From Prosthecobacter dejongeii (GTDB lineage Bacteria > Verrucomicrobiota > Verrucomicrobiia > Verrucomicrobiales > Verrucomicrobiaceae): a stretch of DNA of 64,000 nt. Positions 8,090-17,125 of this stretch are shown here, one piece after another. Position 1 is the first letter of the stretch. Every line of letters begins with the position of its first letter. The notes below the pieces were generated by a model. That model ran no database searches. It was given only the letters and a program-made list of their open reading frames with translations, and was not told the DNA's origin. The stretch lies in NCBI RefSeq assembly GCF_014203045.1, contig NZ_JACHIF010000003.1, forward strand, positions 558,001-622,000, written 5' to 3'. Position numbers and translations under genes: made by a program.

Positions 8090-8758
8090 CTACGGGACGA
8101 TCTGCACCGGAGTTCCCAAGGAGGATTCGCGGAAAAAGATCTCGGCCATTTTGGTAGGCAGGCGGATGCAGCCATGGGAAGCAGGGTAGCCTGGTAGGTA
8201 GCCTTCGTGCATGCCGATGGCCCCTGTGATACGCATGAAGTAGCGCATGTTCGCCCCGTCAAATTTAGCGCCTTTAGGCCGGGCGTCTTTGCGGATATCG
8301 ACTTCCTTTTTCACGATGACGCCCGTGGCATCCACATAGTCGCCATACAGGTTGGATTTGTGATCCAGATCTTTTTGAATGACGCTGAATTTGCCTGGGC
8401 GGGTGGCGTGGCTCTCACGGCCGGAGGAGATGGGGGACATGCCGACCACGACACCATCCTTCATGAAATAGACTTTTTGCTCACTGAGGCTGATCTTCAT
8501 GCTGGGCTTACCCACCACGCCATCACCACGCCAGTAGGAGCCATCGTCCACGGGGGCATCGCCCTTTTTCTTTTTATCCTTCTTCTGCTTTTTAAGGCGG
8601 GCTTCCTCCTGGGGCTCCAGACGGATGCGTTGTACATAAAAACCGCCACCAGGTGCTGGGCGGCGGATCTCACGGTAGGTGGGGCCAGCGCAACTAACGA
8701 CTTGGAGCATCACCGTCAAGATCAGCAGGGAGAAAGACAAGCGGTGGAGAGTATGCAT
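8090..8758 (-). CDS. L,D-transpeptidase (YkuD) lipoprotein
   Basis: Periplasmic enzyme family that cross-links peptidoglycan or attaches proteins to it through an active-site Cys. From ATG 8758 the 222-residue product begins with a lipoprotein signal ending in VVSC (Cys23), followed by a Lys-rich linker (KKQKKDKKKKGD). The YkuD domain includes MKISLSEQKVYFM, SSGRESHATRPGKF and the catalytic HEGYLPGYPASHGCIRL. A longer reading frame from 8833 would bury the signal peptide, so I reject it. It lies downstream of tatD on the same strand, 74 bp away. Confidence 0.93.
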   Translation of the reverse strand: MHTLHRLSFSLLILTVMLQVVSCAGPTYREIRRPAPGGGFYVQRIRLEPQEEARLKKQKKDKKKKGDAPVDDGSYWRGDGVVGKPSMKISLSEQKVYFMKDGVVVGMSPISSGRESHATRPGKFSVIQKDLDHKSNLYGDYVDATGVIVKKEVDIRKDARPKGAKFDGANMRYFMRITGAIGMHEGYLPGYPASHGCIRLPTKMAEIFFRESSLGTPVQIVP

Positions 8759-8832
8759 AAAGGGAGGAGTGAGGAGGTGCGCGCTTATGGAGCACGTTTG
8801 AGGCCGCTTTTCCATTACAAGCTGAGGTGGCA

Positions 8833-9624
8833 TCAGGCGAATCCTTTAAAAAAGCTCAGGGCGGTGACGGTGGTGTCACCTGCGACTTCTTCCACGGGCT
8901 GTCCACGCATGGCTGCTACAGCGCGTGCCGTGTCAGCGACGTAGGCGGGTTCACAGCGCTGGCCACGATGCGGCACGGGAGCGAGGTAGGGAGCATCAGT
9001 CTCCAGCATGTATTGACCCGCAGGCACCTGACGGACGGTTTCGCCTGCGGGGCCTGGGTTTTTAAAGGTGACGATGCCGGTAAAGGAGATGAGGTGCCCT
9101 GCATTTAACAGCGGTTGAGCTTGCTCCAGAGTGCCGGTGTAGCAATGGAAGACTCCTCGCAGACGATCACTGTAAGGCAGGACGATGGCAGTGAGATCCT
9201 CCCAACTCTCGCGGTTATGCAGCACCACATTGAGCCCTAGTTCCACCGCGAGTTGTAACTGCATGTGCAGGCAGCGCGCCTGGTGTTGCTTCCAGCGGGT
9301 GAGGTCAAAACCTTCTGGAGGTGCATGGAAATAATCCAGGCCGATCTCTCCGATCGCTGCTACTTTAGGGTGTCGCGCGAGGTCTCGCAGTTCATGAATC
9401 CAATCTTCGCCTGAAACGGTGTCCACATCGCAGGGATGAATGCCCACCGCCACACGGATATCGGGCTCATTTTCCACCAGCGAGAGGAGCTTACGCGCAT
9501 TGGGCAGATCCGTAGCTGGGGCCAGCATGCGGGTGACCCCCGCTGCGCGGGCTCGATCCAGGATGGCTGGCAGATCTTCATCAAATTTATGACTGCCTAA
9601 GTGCGTGTGGGTATCGAAAAACAT
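8833..9624 (-). CDS. tatD: TatD-family metal-dependent deoxyribonuclease
   Basis: A 263-residue TIM-barrel metallohydrolase, the usual length for TatD/YcfH. Metal ligands are visible in order: FDTHTHLGS (HxH), GEIGLDYF (Glu), HNRE (His), HCYTG (His) and LETDAPYL (Asp). Family members remove 3' ends of DNA and take part in DNA repair and turnover. It may share a transcript with the L,D-transpeptidase gene downstream, but the functions are unrelated. Confidence 0.94.
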   Translation of the reverse strand: MFFDTHTHLGSHKFDEDLPAILDRARAAGVTRMLAPATDLPNARKLLSLVENEPDIRVAVGIHPCDVDTVSGEDWIHELRDLARHPKVAAIGEIGLDYFHAPPEGFDLTRWKQHQARCLHMQLQLAVELGLNVVLHNRESWEDLTAIVLPYSDRLRGVFHCYTGTLEQAQPLLNAGHLISFTGIVTFKNPGPAGETVRQVPAGQYMLETDAPYLAPVPHRGQRCEPAYVADTARAVAAMRGQPVEEVAGDTTVTALSFFKGFA

Positions 9625-9767
9625 GGGTTCCGATAACGGGTGATTCTGCTGGATTCAAGGGCCAGGGACTTTGCCCTCTCGTGAGGTTGGATGAAGTCGT
9701 TCTGCTTCGTCCAAGTCTTTGCAATCACCAGCAAGAGAGGCCGAGTCTGTGCGTTGAAGAGAACTTC

Positions 9768-11411
9768 ATGCGAGTTTTCCTTTCTGTCCTCTTCACCTCT
9801 TTGGGCCTGCTTACGGCCTCAGCCGCAGAGAAGCCGAATGTCATTTTCATTTTGGCCGATGATTTGGGGTATTCAGATCTGGGCTGTTACGGCGGCGAGA
9901 TTGCCACGCCGAATTTGGACTCGCTGGCGAAGAATGGACTGCAGTTCACCCAGTTCTACAACACGGCCCGCTGCTGGCCCACACGTGGGGCCCTGATGAG
10001 TGGGTATTATGCGCAGCAAATTCATCGGGATGAGCTGCCCGGCCTCGGCGGTGGCGGGCGTGGAGTGCGGCCTAGTTGGGCGCGTCTGCTGCCAGATTTT
10101 TTGAAGCCCGCAGGTTATCGTAGCTACCACAGTGGCAAATGGCACATTGATGGCCCGGTGCTTGAGGCTGGCTTTGATCGCTCCCTGGACATGAAAAATC
10201 AGGGTAATTTTTTCAGCTCGGCAGGCAATGCGATTGATGACCGACCTGTCACCACGCCCGCCGATGAGAAAGGCTACTACGCCACCGTGGCCACGGCAGA
10301 TCACGCCATTGGTTGCCTGAAAGACCACGCCGCTCAACATGCGGATAAGCCCTTCTTCCACTACATCCCTTTTATTGCCCCACACTTCCCCCTGCATGCA
10401 CTTCCGGAGGACATCGCAATCTACCGGGATAAATACCTGAAAGGCTGGGAAGCCATGCGCGAGGCCCGTTATCAAAAACAGAAAGCTCGGGGCATCGTGA
10501 ACACGGAGCTTTCGGCATTGGAGAAAGAAGTGGGACCCCCTTATGATTTCCCGGATGCGTTTGAAAAGCTGGGTTCAGGCGAGATCAATCGCCCGCTGCC
10601 TTGGGATTCGTTAACAGAGGAACAACGCCGTTTTCAGGCCACGAAGATGGCTATCCATGCTGCCATGGTGGATCGCATGGATCGCGAGATCGGGCGTATT
10701 CTCCAGCAGCTTAAAGACATGGGAGCTTATGAGAACACCGTCATTTTCTTTGCCTCTGACAATGGGGCGAGTGCCGAGATCATGGTGCGTAACGGCGGGC
10801 ATGATCCCCAAGCGGAACCCGGCAGCGCGGCCACTTTTCTCTGCCTGGGCCCTGGCTTTTCCAGTGCCTGCAATACCCCTTTCCGCCGTCACAAAACCTG
10901 GGTGCATGAAGGCGGCATCAGTACACCTTTGATCGCCCATTGGCCCAAGGGGATCACCGCCCGTGGGGAGCTGCGCACCAGCCCAGCGCATGTGGTGGAC
11001 ATCGTGCCCACGATCCTGGAAATCACGGGAGTGGAAAAACCGAAAGCGTGGCAAGGCGAAGCTATTCCCGAGGCTCCGGGCAAAAGCTTGGTGCCTGCTT
11101 TTGCAAAAGATACAACCATCGCCAGGGAGTCCCTCTGGTGGCTGCATGAGGGCAACCGAGCTGTACGCATGGGGGACTGGAAACTGGTGGCCGCCAAAGG
11201 AGATGCCTGGGAGCTTTACGATCTGAAAACGGATCGTGCTGAAGCCCACAATTTAGCGGCTCAGATGCCTGACAAGGTGAAAGAGCTGGAAGCTGTGTGG
11301 CAAAAGCAGACCGATGACTTTTCGGCTCTGGCCAAAAAGACTGCCCATCTCCAGCCAGCGGCTCCAGCCAAAGGGAAGGGAAAAGGTAAAAAGAAGTCGG
11401 GAGCGAAGTAG
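9768..11411 (+). CDS. secreted arylsulfatase-type sulfatase
   Basis: A 547-residue type I sulfatase that hydrolyses sulfate esters, probably of algal or mucin-like polysaccharides. ATG 9768 gives a clean signal peptide (MRVFLSVLFTSLGLLTASAA). Metal-binding Asp31-Asp32 are in FILADDLGYSDLG. CWPTR at 69-73 is the CxPxR signature in which Cys69 must become formylglycine. GKWHIDGP and FFASDNGAS supply further active-site residues. The tail is lysine and glycine rich. No sulfatase-maturing enzyme is encoded in the window. Exact substrate cannot be read from sequence. Confidence 0.95.
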   Translation: MRVFLSVLFTSLGLLTASAAEKPNVIFILADDLGYSDLGCYGGEIATPNLDSLAKNGLQFTQFYNTARCWPTRGALMSGYYAQQIHRDELPGLGGGGRGVRPSWARLLPDFLKPAGYRSYHSGKWHIDGPVLEAGFDRSLDMKNQGNFFSSAGNAIDDRPVTTPADEKGYYATVATADHAIGCLKDHAAQHADKPFFHYIPFIAPHFPLHALPEDIAIYRDKYLKGWEAMREARYQKQKARGIVNTELSALEKEVGPPYDFPDAFEKLGSGEINRPLPWDSLTEEQRRFQATKMAIHAAMVDRMDREIGRILQQLKDMGAYENTVIFFASDNGASAEIMVRNGGHDPQAEPGSAATFLCLGPGFSSACNTPFRRHKTWVHEGGISTPLIAHWPKGITARGELRTSPAHVVDIVPTILEITGVEKPKAWQGEAIPEAPGKSLVPAFAKDTTIARESLWWLHEGNRAVRMGDWKLVAAKGDAWELYDLKTDRAEAHNLAAQMPDKVKELEAVWQKQTDDFSALAKKTAHLQPAAPAKGKGKGKKKSGAK

Positions 11412-11497
11412 TCTGGATGCGCTCTCTTGAGTACTGCGGGTGAAGAATCTTGCCAAAACGGTGGGTTTTTTGTATTACCCAGGCTTCAACAACCTGT

Positions 11498-13954
11498 GTG
11501 AACCCCCGTCACCTTGCTTTCATTGCCTTTTGGCTCACGATCGCCCTCGTGCGGCAGAACTATGCCGCTGAGCTGACCTCCGTCCCTGCTGTACTACGCA
11601 CGACACTGGAGGGGCCATCCCTCGTCATTCCCATGGCTCTCAGTTACCAGCAGGTGGTACTGGAAAAGCGGTCTGGGAATGGCTGGAAGCCCTTAGCGGT
11701 TCAGTATCCGCGCACACTGAGCCGTGAGCAGATGCGCAATATTACCTTTAGCCTGCCTGCGGGTACGAAGGCTGAAGATGTGCGAGTACTGGGCTACCGG
11801 GCGGCGAAGTTTCCTTCCCGGTTTGTCTATGGGAAAAGGGTTTTCTCCAGGCCCGATGCTGTGCTGCCCTCACGGATCTCGGCGGGGTTGGATCGTTTAA
11901 AAAGCAAATCGCTCCAGGACGCGAACTTGGTCAAAGGAGTTAAGGAGGCCAATCTGTGGCAGGTGGTGGATAACCAATTATTTGTTTACAATCAGTATCG
12001 AGGTTTGCAGGTGCTGAGTCTCAAGGACCCTACGCAGCCTGTTCGTTTAGGCGCCTTGCGTCTTCCCGCGCTGGGAAGGCAGATGTTTGCTCTCGATACC
12101 ACGGGGACTCAGTGGGCATTGTTGGGGCGGTCGAATGGGCGAAATCGTAGCGGTAGCTTTTCACTTTTCCTGCTACGCGTGGAGGCCGGGCAGCCTAGTC
12201 TAGTCAGCGAACTGCCCTTGGAGGGAGAAGTCACGGAGGGGCTATGGAATGGAAAATATCTTAGCTTTTTGAGCACCGTGCTGGATCTCAAACAAGGACG
12301 AAGAACCCAGATGATCCAAGTGGATGTGGCCAATCCCATGGCCGTGAAGATCGTACAACGACTGCATTTTACAGGGACGCATCCAGCCTTTCGTGAGCAG
12401 GCGGGACACCTGATGGTGAAGGTGAAAGAAGCGGGACAAGATCGTCTTCATGAAGTGGTGATGGAGGGTGGTGCGGAGGCCCTGAAAGCCCGTGCAGCGT
12501 TGGCAACTCCTTTTCGCCTTTCGAGTTATGCCATCAGCGTCGTGGGGGCTAATTTGCGAGTGCGGAATTTTGACAAAGACAGTGCTCCAGTGATGGAAAT
12601 ACCCCTGGCATGGCGCGCAGATCGAGTCCTGCCTCTGGGGGATTTTTTGATTCAGGTGGAAGATGGAGATTTGAATGATGTGGGATCCATGGATCCGGCA
12701 CAGGCGGGTAAATCTGCGCGCGTGCGCATCACCACGGCCAATGACCCCGATGCGCTGGTAGGCGAATGGCAGTTAGGGCCAGGGATGGTGGCAGGAATGA
12801 CTTTGAAGGGAGATCACCTGCTCATTGCTCAATGGGTGCCAGCCTCCCTAACCAAACAACCTTTGCTGCGGACCTGGGCGCTGGATTTAAGCGATCCCTC
12901 TTCCGTGGCTAGGTTAGGTGTGGTGGAGCAGGATTTGTCAGGACTGGATGCCTGGGATCTCGATCTCGGTGCCGTGCAGCCTTTGTGGATTGATGAAGAT
13001 ACGTTGGTGTGGTATCTGCCCGCTCAGCATCATCCCCGTCTGTGGTGGAGTGCGCCTATGCCCGTGCAGCCAGCGCAGCCTGATGCTGCGGCCATCATTC
13101 CTGCGACTTCTCCCGTCATGGTTCTGTGCCGCATTCATTTTGAAGACGGTGTTTTGGAGGCGAGCGAGCCACAAGTTTTGCGCGTGCGGGGACGGGTGGT
13201 GGCTACTTCGGCAGCTCATGTGCGAGCGGGCTTTTTGTGGTTCAGTTACGATGTCTCAGATGAGGTTAGCGGCACTGCCATGAATGATGGTGCGCGCGTG
13301 CCTTTGCGTCCATTGCCTAACCAAATCCACACGTGGTTGCAGGTGATGGATTTACGTGCGGGGTCACCCTTGTTACGGGAGGTTGTCTCCATCCCAGGTC
13401 CTCTTCTGGGCGTGACCCAAGCGGATGCTCAAGGGGCGGTCATCTTCACTCACAGTGATATGTCTTTGCGTCGTGATCTGGCCCCCACACGAGTGGTGCA
13501 GGCCTGTGCGTATGATGGGGTGAATGCCTACCTTTTAGACGATTATGTCACGGCTACTTCGTTTCAATCTGCCTTAGCACTGGAAGGGACTCACTTGTAT
13601 CTCGCGAAAGAGACAGGGCGTGTGGGAGTGGTGGCGGTAGGTTATGATGCCGCGACAGGGCGGCTAGGGCAGGTATCCTCCTGGAACACGCAGTCTTACC
13701 CCACTCGATTACATGTCACTTCCGGTCATCTGCTGGCCAGCAGCCCTGGAAATCTAGAGGTAGCCACACTGACTTCCGAGACGGGAAAATTAAAGCCCAT
13801 CGCCTCATACGATACCCCGGTGAATTTGACGCTGCCAGTGGGCCGCGCGGCTGTCACGCCCGCTCTGGATCTGTGGATTCCAGCAGGCATGTTCGGCGTG
13901 GAGTTCTTGCAAAAACAATCTTTGGGTCGAGATGCGGAAGAAGTAGCCCGCTAA
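11498..13954 (+). CDS. secreted beta-propeller protein
   Basis: About 818 residues from GTG 11498, which gives a short signal peptide (HLAFIAFWLTIALVRQNYAA). A TTG at 11450 would lengthen the N-region, and the start is uncertain. The core resembles the secreted C-terminal beta-propeller family (Beta_propel). NLWQVVDNQLFVYNQYRGLQVLSLKDPTQPVRLG and later blade-like stretches such as VARLGVVEQDLSGLDAW and TSFQSALALEGTHLYLAKE recur. The fold suggests a binding or scaffold role in the periplasm or on the surface. No catalytic motif was seen. It follows the sulfatase by 86 bp and may belong to the same unit. Its stop overlaps thiS convergently by 4 bp. Confidence 0.7.
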   Translation: MNPRHLAFIAFWLTIALVRQNYAAELTSVPAVLRTTLEGPSLVIPMALSYQQVVLEKRSGNGWKPLAVQYPRTLSREQMRNITFSLPAGTKAEDVRVLGYRAAKFPSRFVYGKRVFSRPDAVLPSRISAGLDRLKSKSLQDANLVKGVKEANLWQVVDNQLFVYNQYRGLQVLSLKDPTQPVRLGALRLPALGRQMFALDTTGTQWALLGRSNGRNRSGSFSLFLLRVEAGQPSLVSELPLEGEVTEGLWNGKYLSFLSTVLDLKQGRRTQMIQVDVANPMAVKIVQRLHFTGTHPAFREQAGHLMVKVKEAGQDRLHEVVMEGGAEALKARAALATPFRLSSYAISVVGANLRVRNFDKDSAPVMEIPLAWRADRVLPLGDFLIQVEDGDLNDVGSMDPAQAGKSARVRITTANDPDALVGEWQLGPGMVAGMTLKGDHLLIAQWVPASLTKQPLLRTWALDLSDPSSVARLGVVEQDLSGLDAWDLDLGAVQPLWIDEDTLVWYLPAQHHPRLWWSAPMPVQPAQPDAAAIIPATSPVMVLCRIHFEDGVLEASEPQVLRVRGRVVATSAAHVRAGFLWFSYDVSDEVSGTAMNDGARVPLRPLPNQIHTWLQVMDLRAGSPLLREVVSIPGPLLGVTQADAQGAVIFTHSDMSLRRDLAPTRVVQACAYDGVNAYLLDDYVTATSFQSALALEGTHLYLAKETGRVGVVAVGYDAATGRLGQVSSWNTQSYPTRLHVTSGHLLASSPGNLEVATLTSETGKLKPIASYDTPVNLTLPVGRAAVTPALDLWIPAGMFGVEFLQKQSLGRDAEEVAR

Positions 13955-14151
13955 CCGCCAGCGGTGATCTGGACGATCTCGATGACGTCACCTTCATTCA
14001 CTTGAGCCACCGGAATTTCTTTGGGAAGCAGCGCCACTTGATTGTGCTCCACCACGACTGGTTTGCCTGCAAGTCCGAGGGATTCTAGCAAGTCAGACAT
14101 AGCCAGTGTCTGAGGAAATTCGCGCTTTTGTCCGTTGAGGGTGATGGTCAT
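13951..14151 (-). CDS. thiS: sulfur carrier protein ThiS
   Basis: A 66-residue ubiquitin-like sulfur carrier for the thiazole ring of thiamine. It starts MTITLNGQKREF and ends QITAGG, with the mandatory C-terminal Gly-Gly that becomes thiocarboxylate. VVVEHNQVALLPKE and NEGDVIEIVQ are family features. ATG 14151 is chosen because the longer frame to 14214 runs into thiH. It lies 20 bp after thiH on the same strand, so the two form an operon. Confidence 0.95.
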   Translation of the reverse strand: MTITLNGQKREFPQTLAMSDLLESLGLAGKPVVVEHNQVALLPKEIPVAQVNEGDVIEIVQITAGG

Positions 14152-14171
14152 GAATGAGAAAAAGTTGTTGG

Positions 14172-15317
14172 TTAGGCGGCCAGTGCGCCTTCCGTGAGAA
14201 TGGATGGATCCCAATCTTTCCAGACGGCGTCCAGGCCCTGATTTTTCAACATCTCAGCCACTTCCGCAGGAGATCGTGTATCAGCGATGCCGAACTGGCC
14301 TTCAGCCTTGGCATTTTCCGTTTTGCCATCCAAGTCCACGCGTTTTCCACGGACTGTGTGGTGCAAGTCATCCTGGCCTGCGCCTGTGTAGCCGCCCGGT
14401 TCCGTGTGGCTGCCAGCGCTCATGGTGGTGACACCCAGTGGAGCCAGGGCATCGCGTAGAGCTGCGGGCTCGCGGGTGCTCAGCACCACACCCACTTCAG
14501 GAAACGTGAGGCGGAAGGCGCAAAGGGTCTGCACCAGAGCCCAGTCTGGAAAGCCGGTCTTCGGCTGGAAGCCCCCAGCAGCGGGGCGGAGGCGCGGGAA
14601 GGCGACGGTGAAGCTGGATTTCCAGCAATGTTTGTAAAGATGCTCCAGATGCGCGGCCAGTCGCAGGGCCTCTAGGCGCCAGTCGCTGAGGCCAAATAGT
14701 GCCCCGATGCCGATGCGGCGGAAGCCGCCTTCATAGCCACGTTCTGGGCAGGCCAGCCGCCACTCAAAGTCCTTCTTCGGGCCAGCGGTGTGCATCTCTG
14801 AATAAAGAGGGCGATCATAAGTCTCATGATAAACCACCAGACCTTCACAGCCTGCTTTCACCATGCGTTCATATTCGGGGGCTTCCATCGGCCCTACCTC
14901 AATGCCGATGGTGGGGACAAAGTCACGGATGGCGTGGATGCACTCTTCCAAATAACCTTCGCTGACAAAGCGCGGGTGCTCACCCGCCACTAACAAGATG
15001 TTTCGAAAGCCCTGCTGGGTGAGGTGACGCGCTTCTTTGATGACTTGATCCACCGTCAAGGTCACCCGCATGATGCTGGTGTTGTCCCGAGAAAAGCCGC
15101 AGTAGGAGCAGTTATTCACGCATTCATTGGAGACATAAAGGGGGGCAAACATGCGCATCGTGCGGCCAAAATTCCGCCGAGTGATGGCGCGGGACTCACG
15201 GGCCATAGCCTCCAGTTGAGACGGGGATTTAGTCTCCAGCAACGCCCAGAATTTCTCCATCAAAGGCGACTTGCGCGTGGGGAGGGCATCGAGAACGGGG
15301 GTGAAGGAAGTCAACAT
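14172..15317 (-). CDS. thiH: 2-iminoacetate synthase (radical SAM)
   Basis: ThiH cleaves tyrosine to give dehydroglycine for the thiazole moiety of thiamine. The 381-residue protein from ATG 15317 carries the radical SAM cluster CVNNCSYC (Cys66, Cys70, Cys73) in YVSNECVNNCSYCGFSRDN. It continues with GEHPRFVS, IGIEVGPMEAPEYE, VYHETYDR and the C-terminal SAGSHTEPGGY block. The next gene is thiS. The usual partner thiG (thiazole synthase) and thiF are not in the window, so they must be elsewhere. Confidence 0.95.
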   Translation of the reverse strand: MLTSFTPVLDALPTRKSPLMEKFWALLETKSPSQLEAMARESRAITRRNFGRTMRMFAPLYVSNECVNNCSYCGFSRDNTSIMRVTLTVDQVIKEARHLTQQGFRNILLVAGEHPRFVSEGYLEECIHAIRDFVPTIGIEVGPMEAPEYERMVKAGCEGLVVYHETYDRPLYSEMHTAGPKKDFEWRLACPERGYEGGFRRIGIGALFGLSDWRLEALRLAAHLEHLYKHCWKSSFTVAFPRLRPAAGGFQPKTGFPDWALVQTLCAFRLTFPEVGVVLSTREPAALRDALAPLGVTTMSAGSHTEPGGYTGAGQDDLHHTVRGKRVDLDGKTENAKAEGQFGIADTRSPAEVAEMLKNQGLDAVWKDWDPSILTEGALAA

Positions 15318-15432
15318 GAGGGGGCGGATAGGTGATATACGCCTGTCTGAGGGGGGTGCAAGAGATGGTGATGTGGGCAAAACATCCCGTTGCCTGCGGA
15401 GACGGCTGCGTCATACTGGCGGCCCTCTTTCC

Positions 15433-16221
15433 ATGTCCACGACGGCTCCTCAGCGCATTGTCCTCAAATTCGGCACCGGCATTCTGACAAAACTGCATGC
15501 TCCGGAGCCCGATCCTGTGCAGTTGCGCAAGCTGGTGGAGGCCGTGGCCCTCCTGAAACGGGCTGGGCATCGTGTGGTGGTGGTGAGCAGTGGTGCCGTT
15601 GCCTCGGGGCTGAAGCCGATGAATCTTAGCGAGCGGCCCACGGACATGACCACTCTTCAGGCCCTGGCCGCCGTGGGGCAGACCCATCTCATGCACGCTT
15701 ATGAAAACCTCCTGCGTGATCATGACCTGCATGTGGCCCAGTTGCTGGTCACGCACGAAGATCTAGAAAATTATGACCGCGCCCGCCGGGTTAAGACCAC
15801 GCTGGAGCGCCTGCTGGAGTTTCCCCAGGTGGTGCCTGTGATCAATGAAAACGATAGCGTGGCCATTGAGGAACTGCGCTTTGGCGACAATGACAAACTT
15901 TCCTCCCGCGTGGCACGCCTGTGGGGGGCGGATCTTTTGCTGCTGCTCACCAGTGCGCCTGGACTGCTGCGGGACATGCATAAACCGGAAGAGGGGCCCA
16001 TCCCCATCGTCGAAGATGTGGATGTGGTGATCCATCATGCTCAAGAAGAGAAAACCAAACTGGGCACGGGGGGCATGATCTCCAAACTGCGTGCTGTGCA
16101 GGATGCGGTGAATGGCGGGGTGCAGTGCATCATCGCCAGCGGTCGTCACGCAGAGCAACTACCCGCCGTTGTGGAAGGAGGCGGGGTTTGCACTCGCTTT
16201 TTAGTGAAGACAAAGGCCTGA
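15433..16221 (+). CDS. proB: glutamate 5-kinase, short form without PUA domain
   Basis: Phosphorylates glutamate in the first step of proline synthesis. ATG 15433 (MSTTAPQRIVLKFGTG) gives 262 residues with the amino-acid-kinase motifs VLKFGTGILT, VVVSSGAVASG, QALAAVGQ, VPVINENDSVA, FGDNDKLSSRVA and KLGTGGMISKL. The protein stops after the kinase domain and lacks the C-terminal PUA domain of the roughly 370-residue enterobacterial enzyme, as in several other lineages. It is divergent from thiH with 115 bp between starts. proA is not adjacent. Confidence 0.95.
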   Translation: MSTTAPQRIVLKFGTGILTKLHAPEPDPVQLRKLVEAVALLKRAGHRVVVVSSGAVASGLKPMNLSERPTDMTTLQALAAVGQTHLMHAYENLLRDHDLHVAQLLVTHEDLENYDRARRVKTTLERLLEFPQVVPVINENDSVAIEELRFGDNDKLSSRVARLWGADLLLLLTSAPGLLRDMHKPEEGPIPIVEDVDVVIHHAQEEKTKLGTGGMISKLRAVQDAVNGGVQCIIASGRHAEQLPAVVEGGGVCTRFLVKTKA

Positions 16222-16231
16222 GATCACCTGT

Positions 16232-17125
16232 TTAGGCGATCATCTTTTCAGCCGCGAGTCGTAGTTTTTCCCGCAAAGGCACGGCCTTAGCGGCGAGTTC
16301 CCTTTGCTCCTGTTCATAGCGTTGGCGACCCACTGGTGTCTCAATGCAGACCGGTTCATAGCCCAGGTGACGCAGGTCGTAGGGACTGGCGCGCATGTCC
16401 AGATCGCGACCTTCTCGGGCGAGGGTGAAGACATCGGCCACGAGGTCTGCGCCTACCCAGGGCCAGAGCTTGGTGGCCCATTTGTAGAGGTCCATGTTCG
16501 CGTGCAGGCAAGCGCCTTGCTCCATTTCCAGCCGGGTTTCCAGGATGGGTTGCAAGGCATTCAGAGGCTTTGCCGCAGGCGTGAAAAAACGAAACGCATC
16601 GTAGTGCGAGCAGCCGATGCTCTGAGATTCGATAAACGTAGCCATCTCATCGGGGGCGAGGCGGAGCTCATACCCTTGATGGCGAATTTCCTCCCGCGTC
16701 TGGCGGTAAACCATGGCCCATTCATGCAGGCCAAAGCAGCGGAAGCGCGGAGCACGTGCCAGAACATTGGCACAGAGCGTGGCCACCCAGCGGGCGAGGT
16801 CGCGCGTGTGAGCGCCTAGCTTGGATTCATCCAGCCAGACCAGATTTCCCTCGCGTCGGAACTTTTCGCCTAAGAGCCAGGGCATCGCCAGCAGGTCCTC
16901 TTCGGTCACTTCCAGGCTGATGTCCATGGGGGGCACCCACTGCTTCAATTTGGCAGGGGAGAAGTTATAATAGGTGAAGAGGAAATCGTGGACGGGATGT
17001 TTGTCCTGGCGGCTGCGTCTTTCCACAAACGCATCGGCCTGGGCCGCCACCTTGGAATAGTGGGCATCGCGCCGTGCCTGCCAGTCCGTTCGAGACCAGA
17101 GGCTGTTGGAAACGGGGGGCGTCAT
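16232..17125 (-). CDS. conserved protein of a family often annotated 3-methyladenine DNA glycosylase
   Basis: A 297-residue soluble protein. Landmarks are HPVHDFLFTYYNFSPAKLKQW, FGLHEWAMVYRQ, CSHYDAFRFFTP, GACLHANMDLYKWATKL and LDMRASPYDLRHLGYEPVCIETP. Actinobacterial homologues with the same blocks are commonly labelled 3-methyladenine DNA glycosylase, but I see no helix-hairpin-helix or other glycosylase signature, so the label should be treated with caution. Its ATG overlaps the stop of the upstream rhodanese-like gene (ATGA, 17122-17125), which implies translational coupling and a linked role. Confidence 0.75.
   Translation of the reverse strand: MTPPVSNSLWSRTDWQARRDAHYSKVAAQADAFVERRSRQDKHPVHDFLFTYYNFSPAKLKQWVPPMDISLEVTEEDLLAMPWLLGEKFRREGNLVWLDESKLGAHTRDLARWVATLCANVLARAPRFRCFGLHEWAMVYRQTREEIRHQGYELRLAPDEMATFIESQSIGCSHYDAFRFFTPAAKPLNALQPILETRLEMEQGACLHANMDLYKWATKLWPWVGADLVADVFTLAREGRDLDMRASPYDLRHLGYEPVCIETPVGRQRYEQEQRELAAKAVPLREKLRLAAEKMIA

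Noticed and set aside
8040..8100. Small palindromes (ATCGCGATGCGAT and CCCGT...ACGGG) after the L,D-transpeptidase gene
   Set aside because: Short, without a T-run, and partly within the coding end. Too weak to call a terminator.
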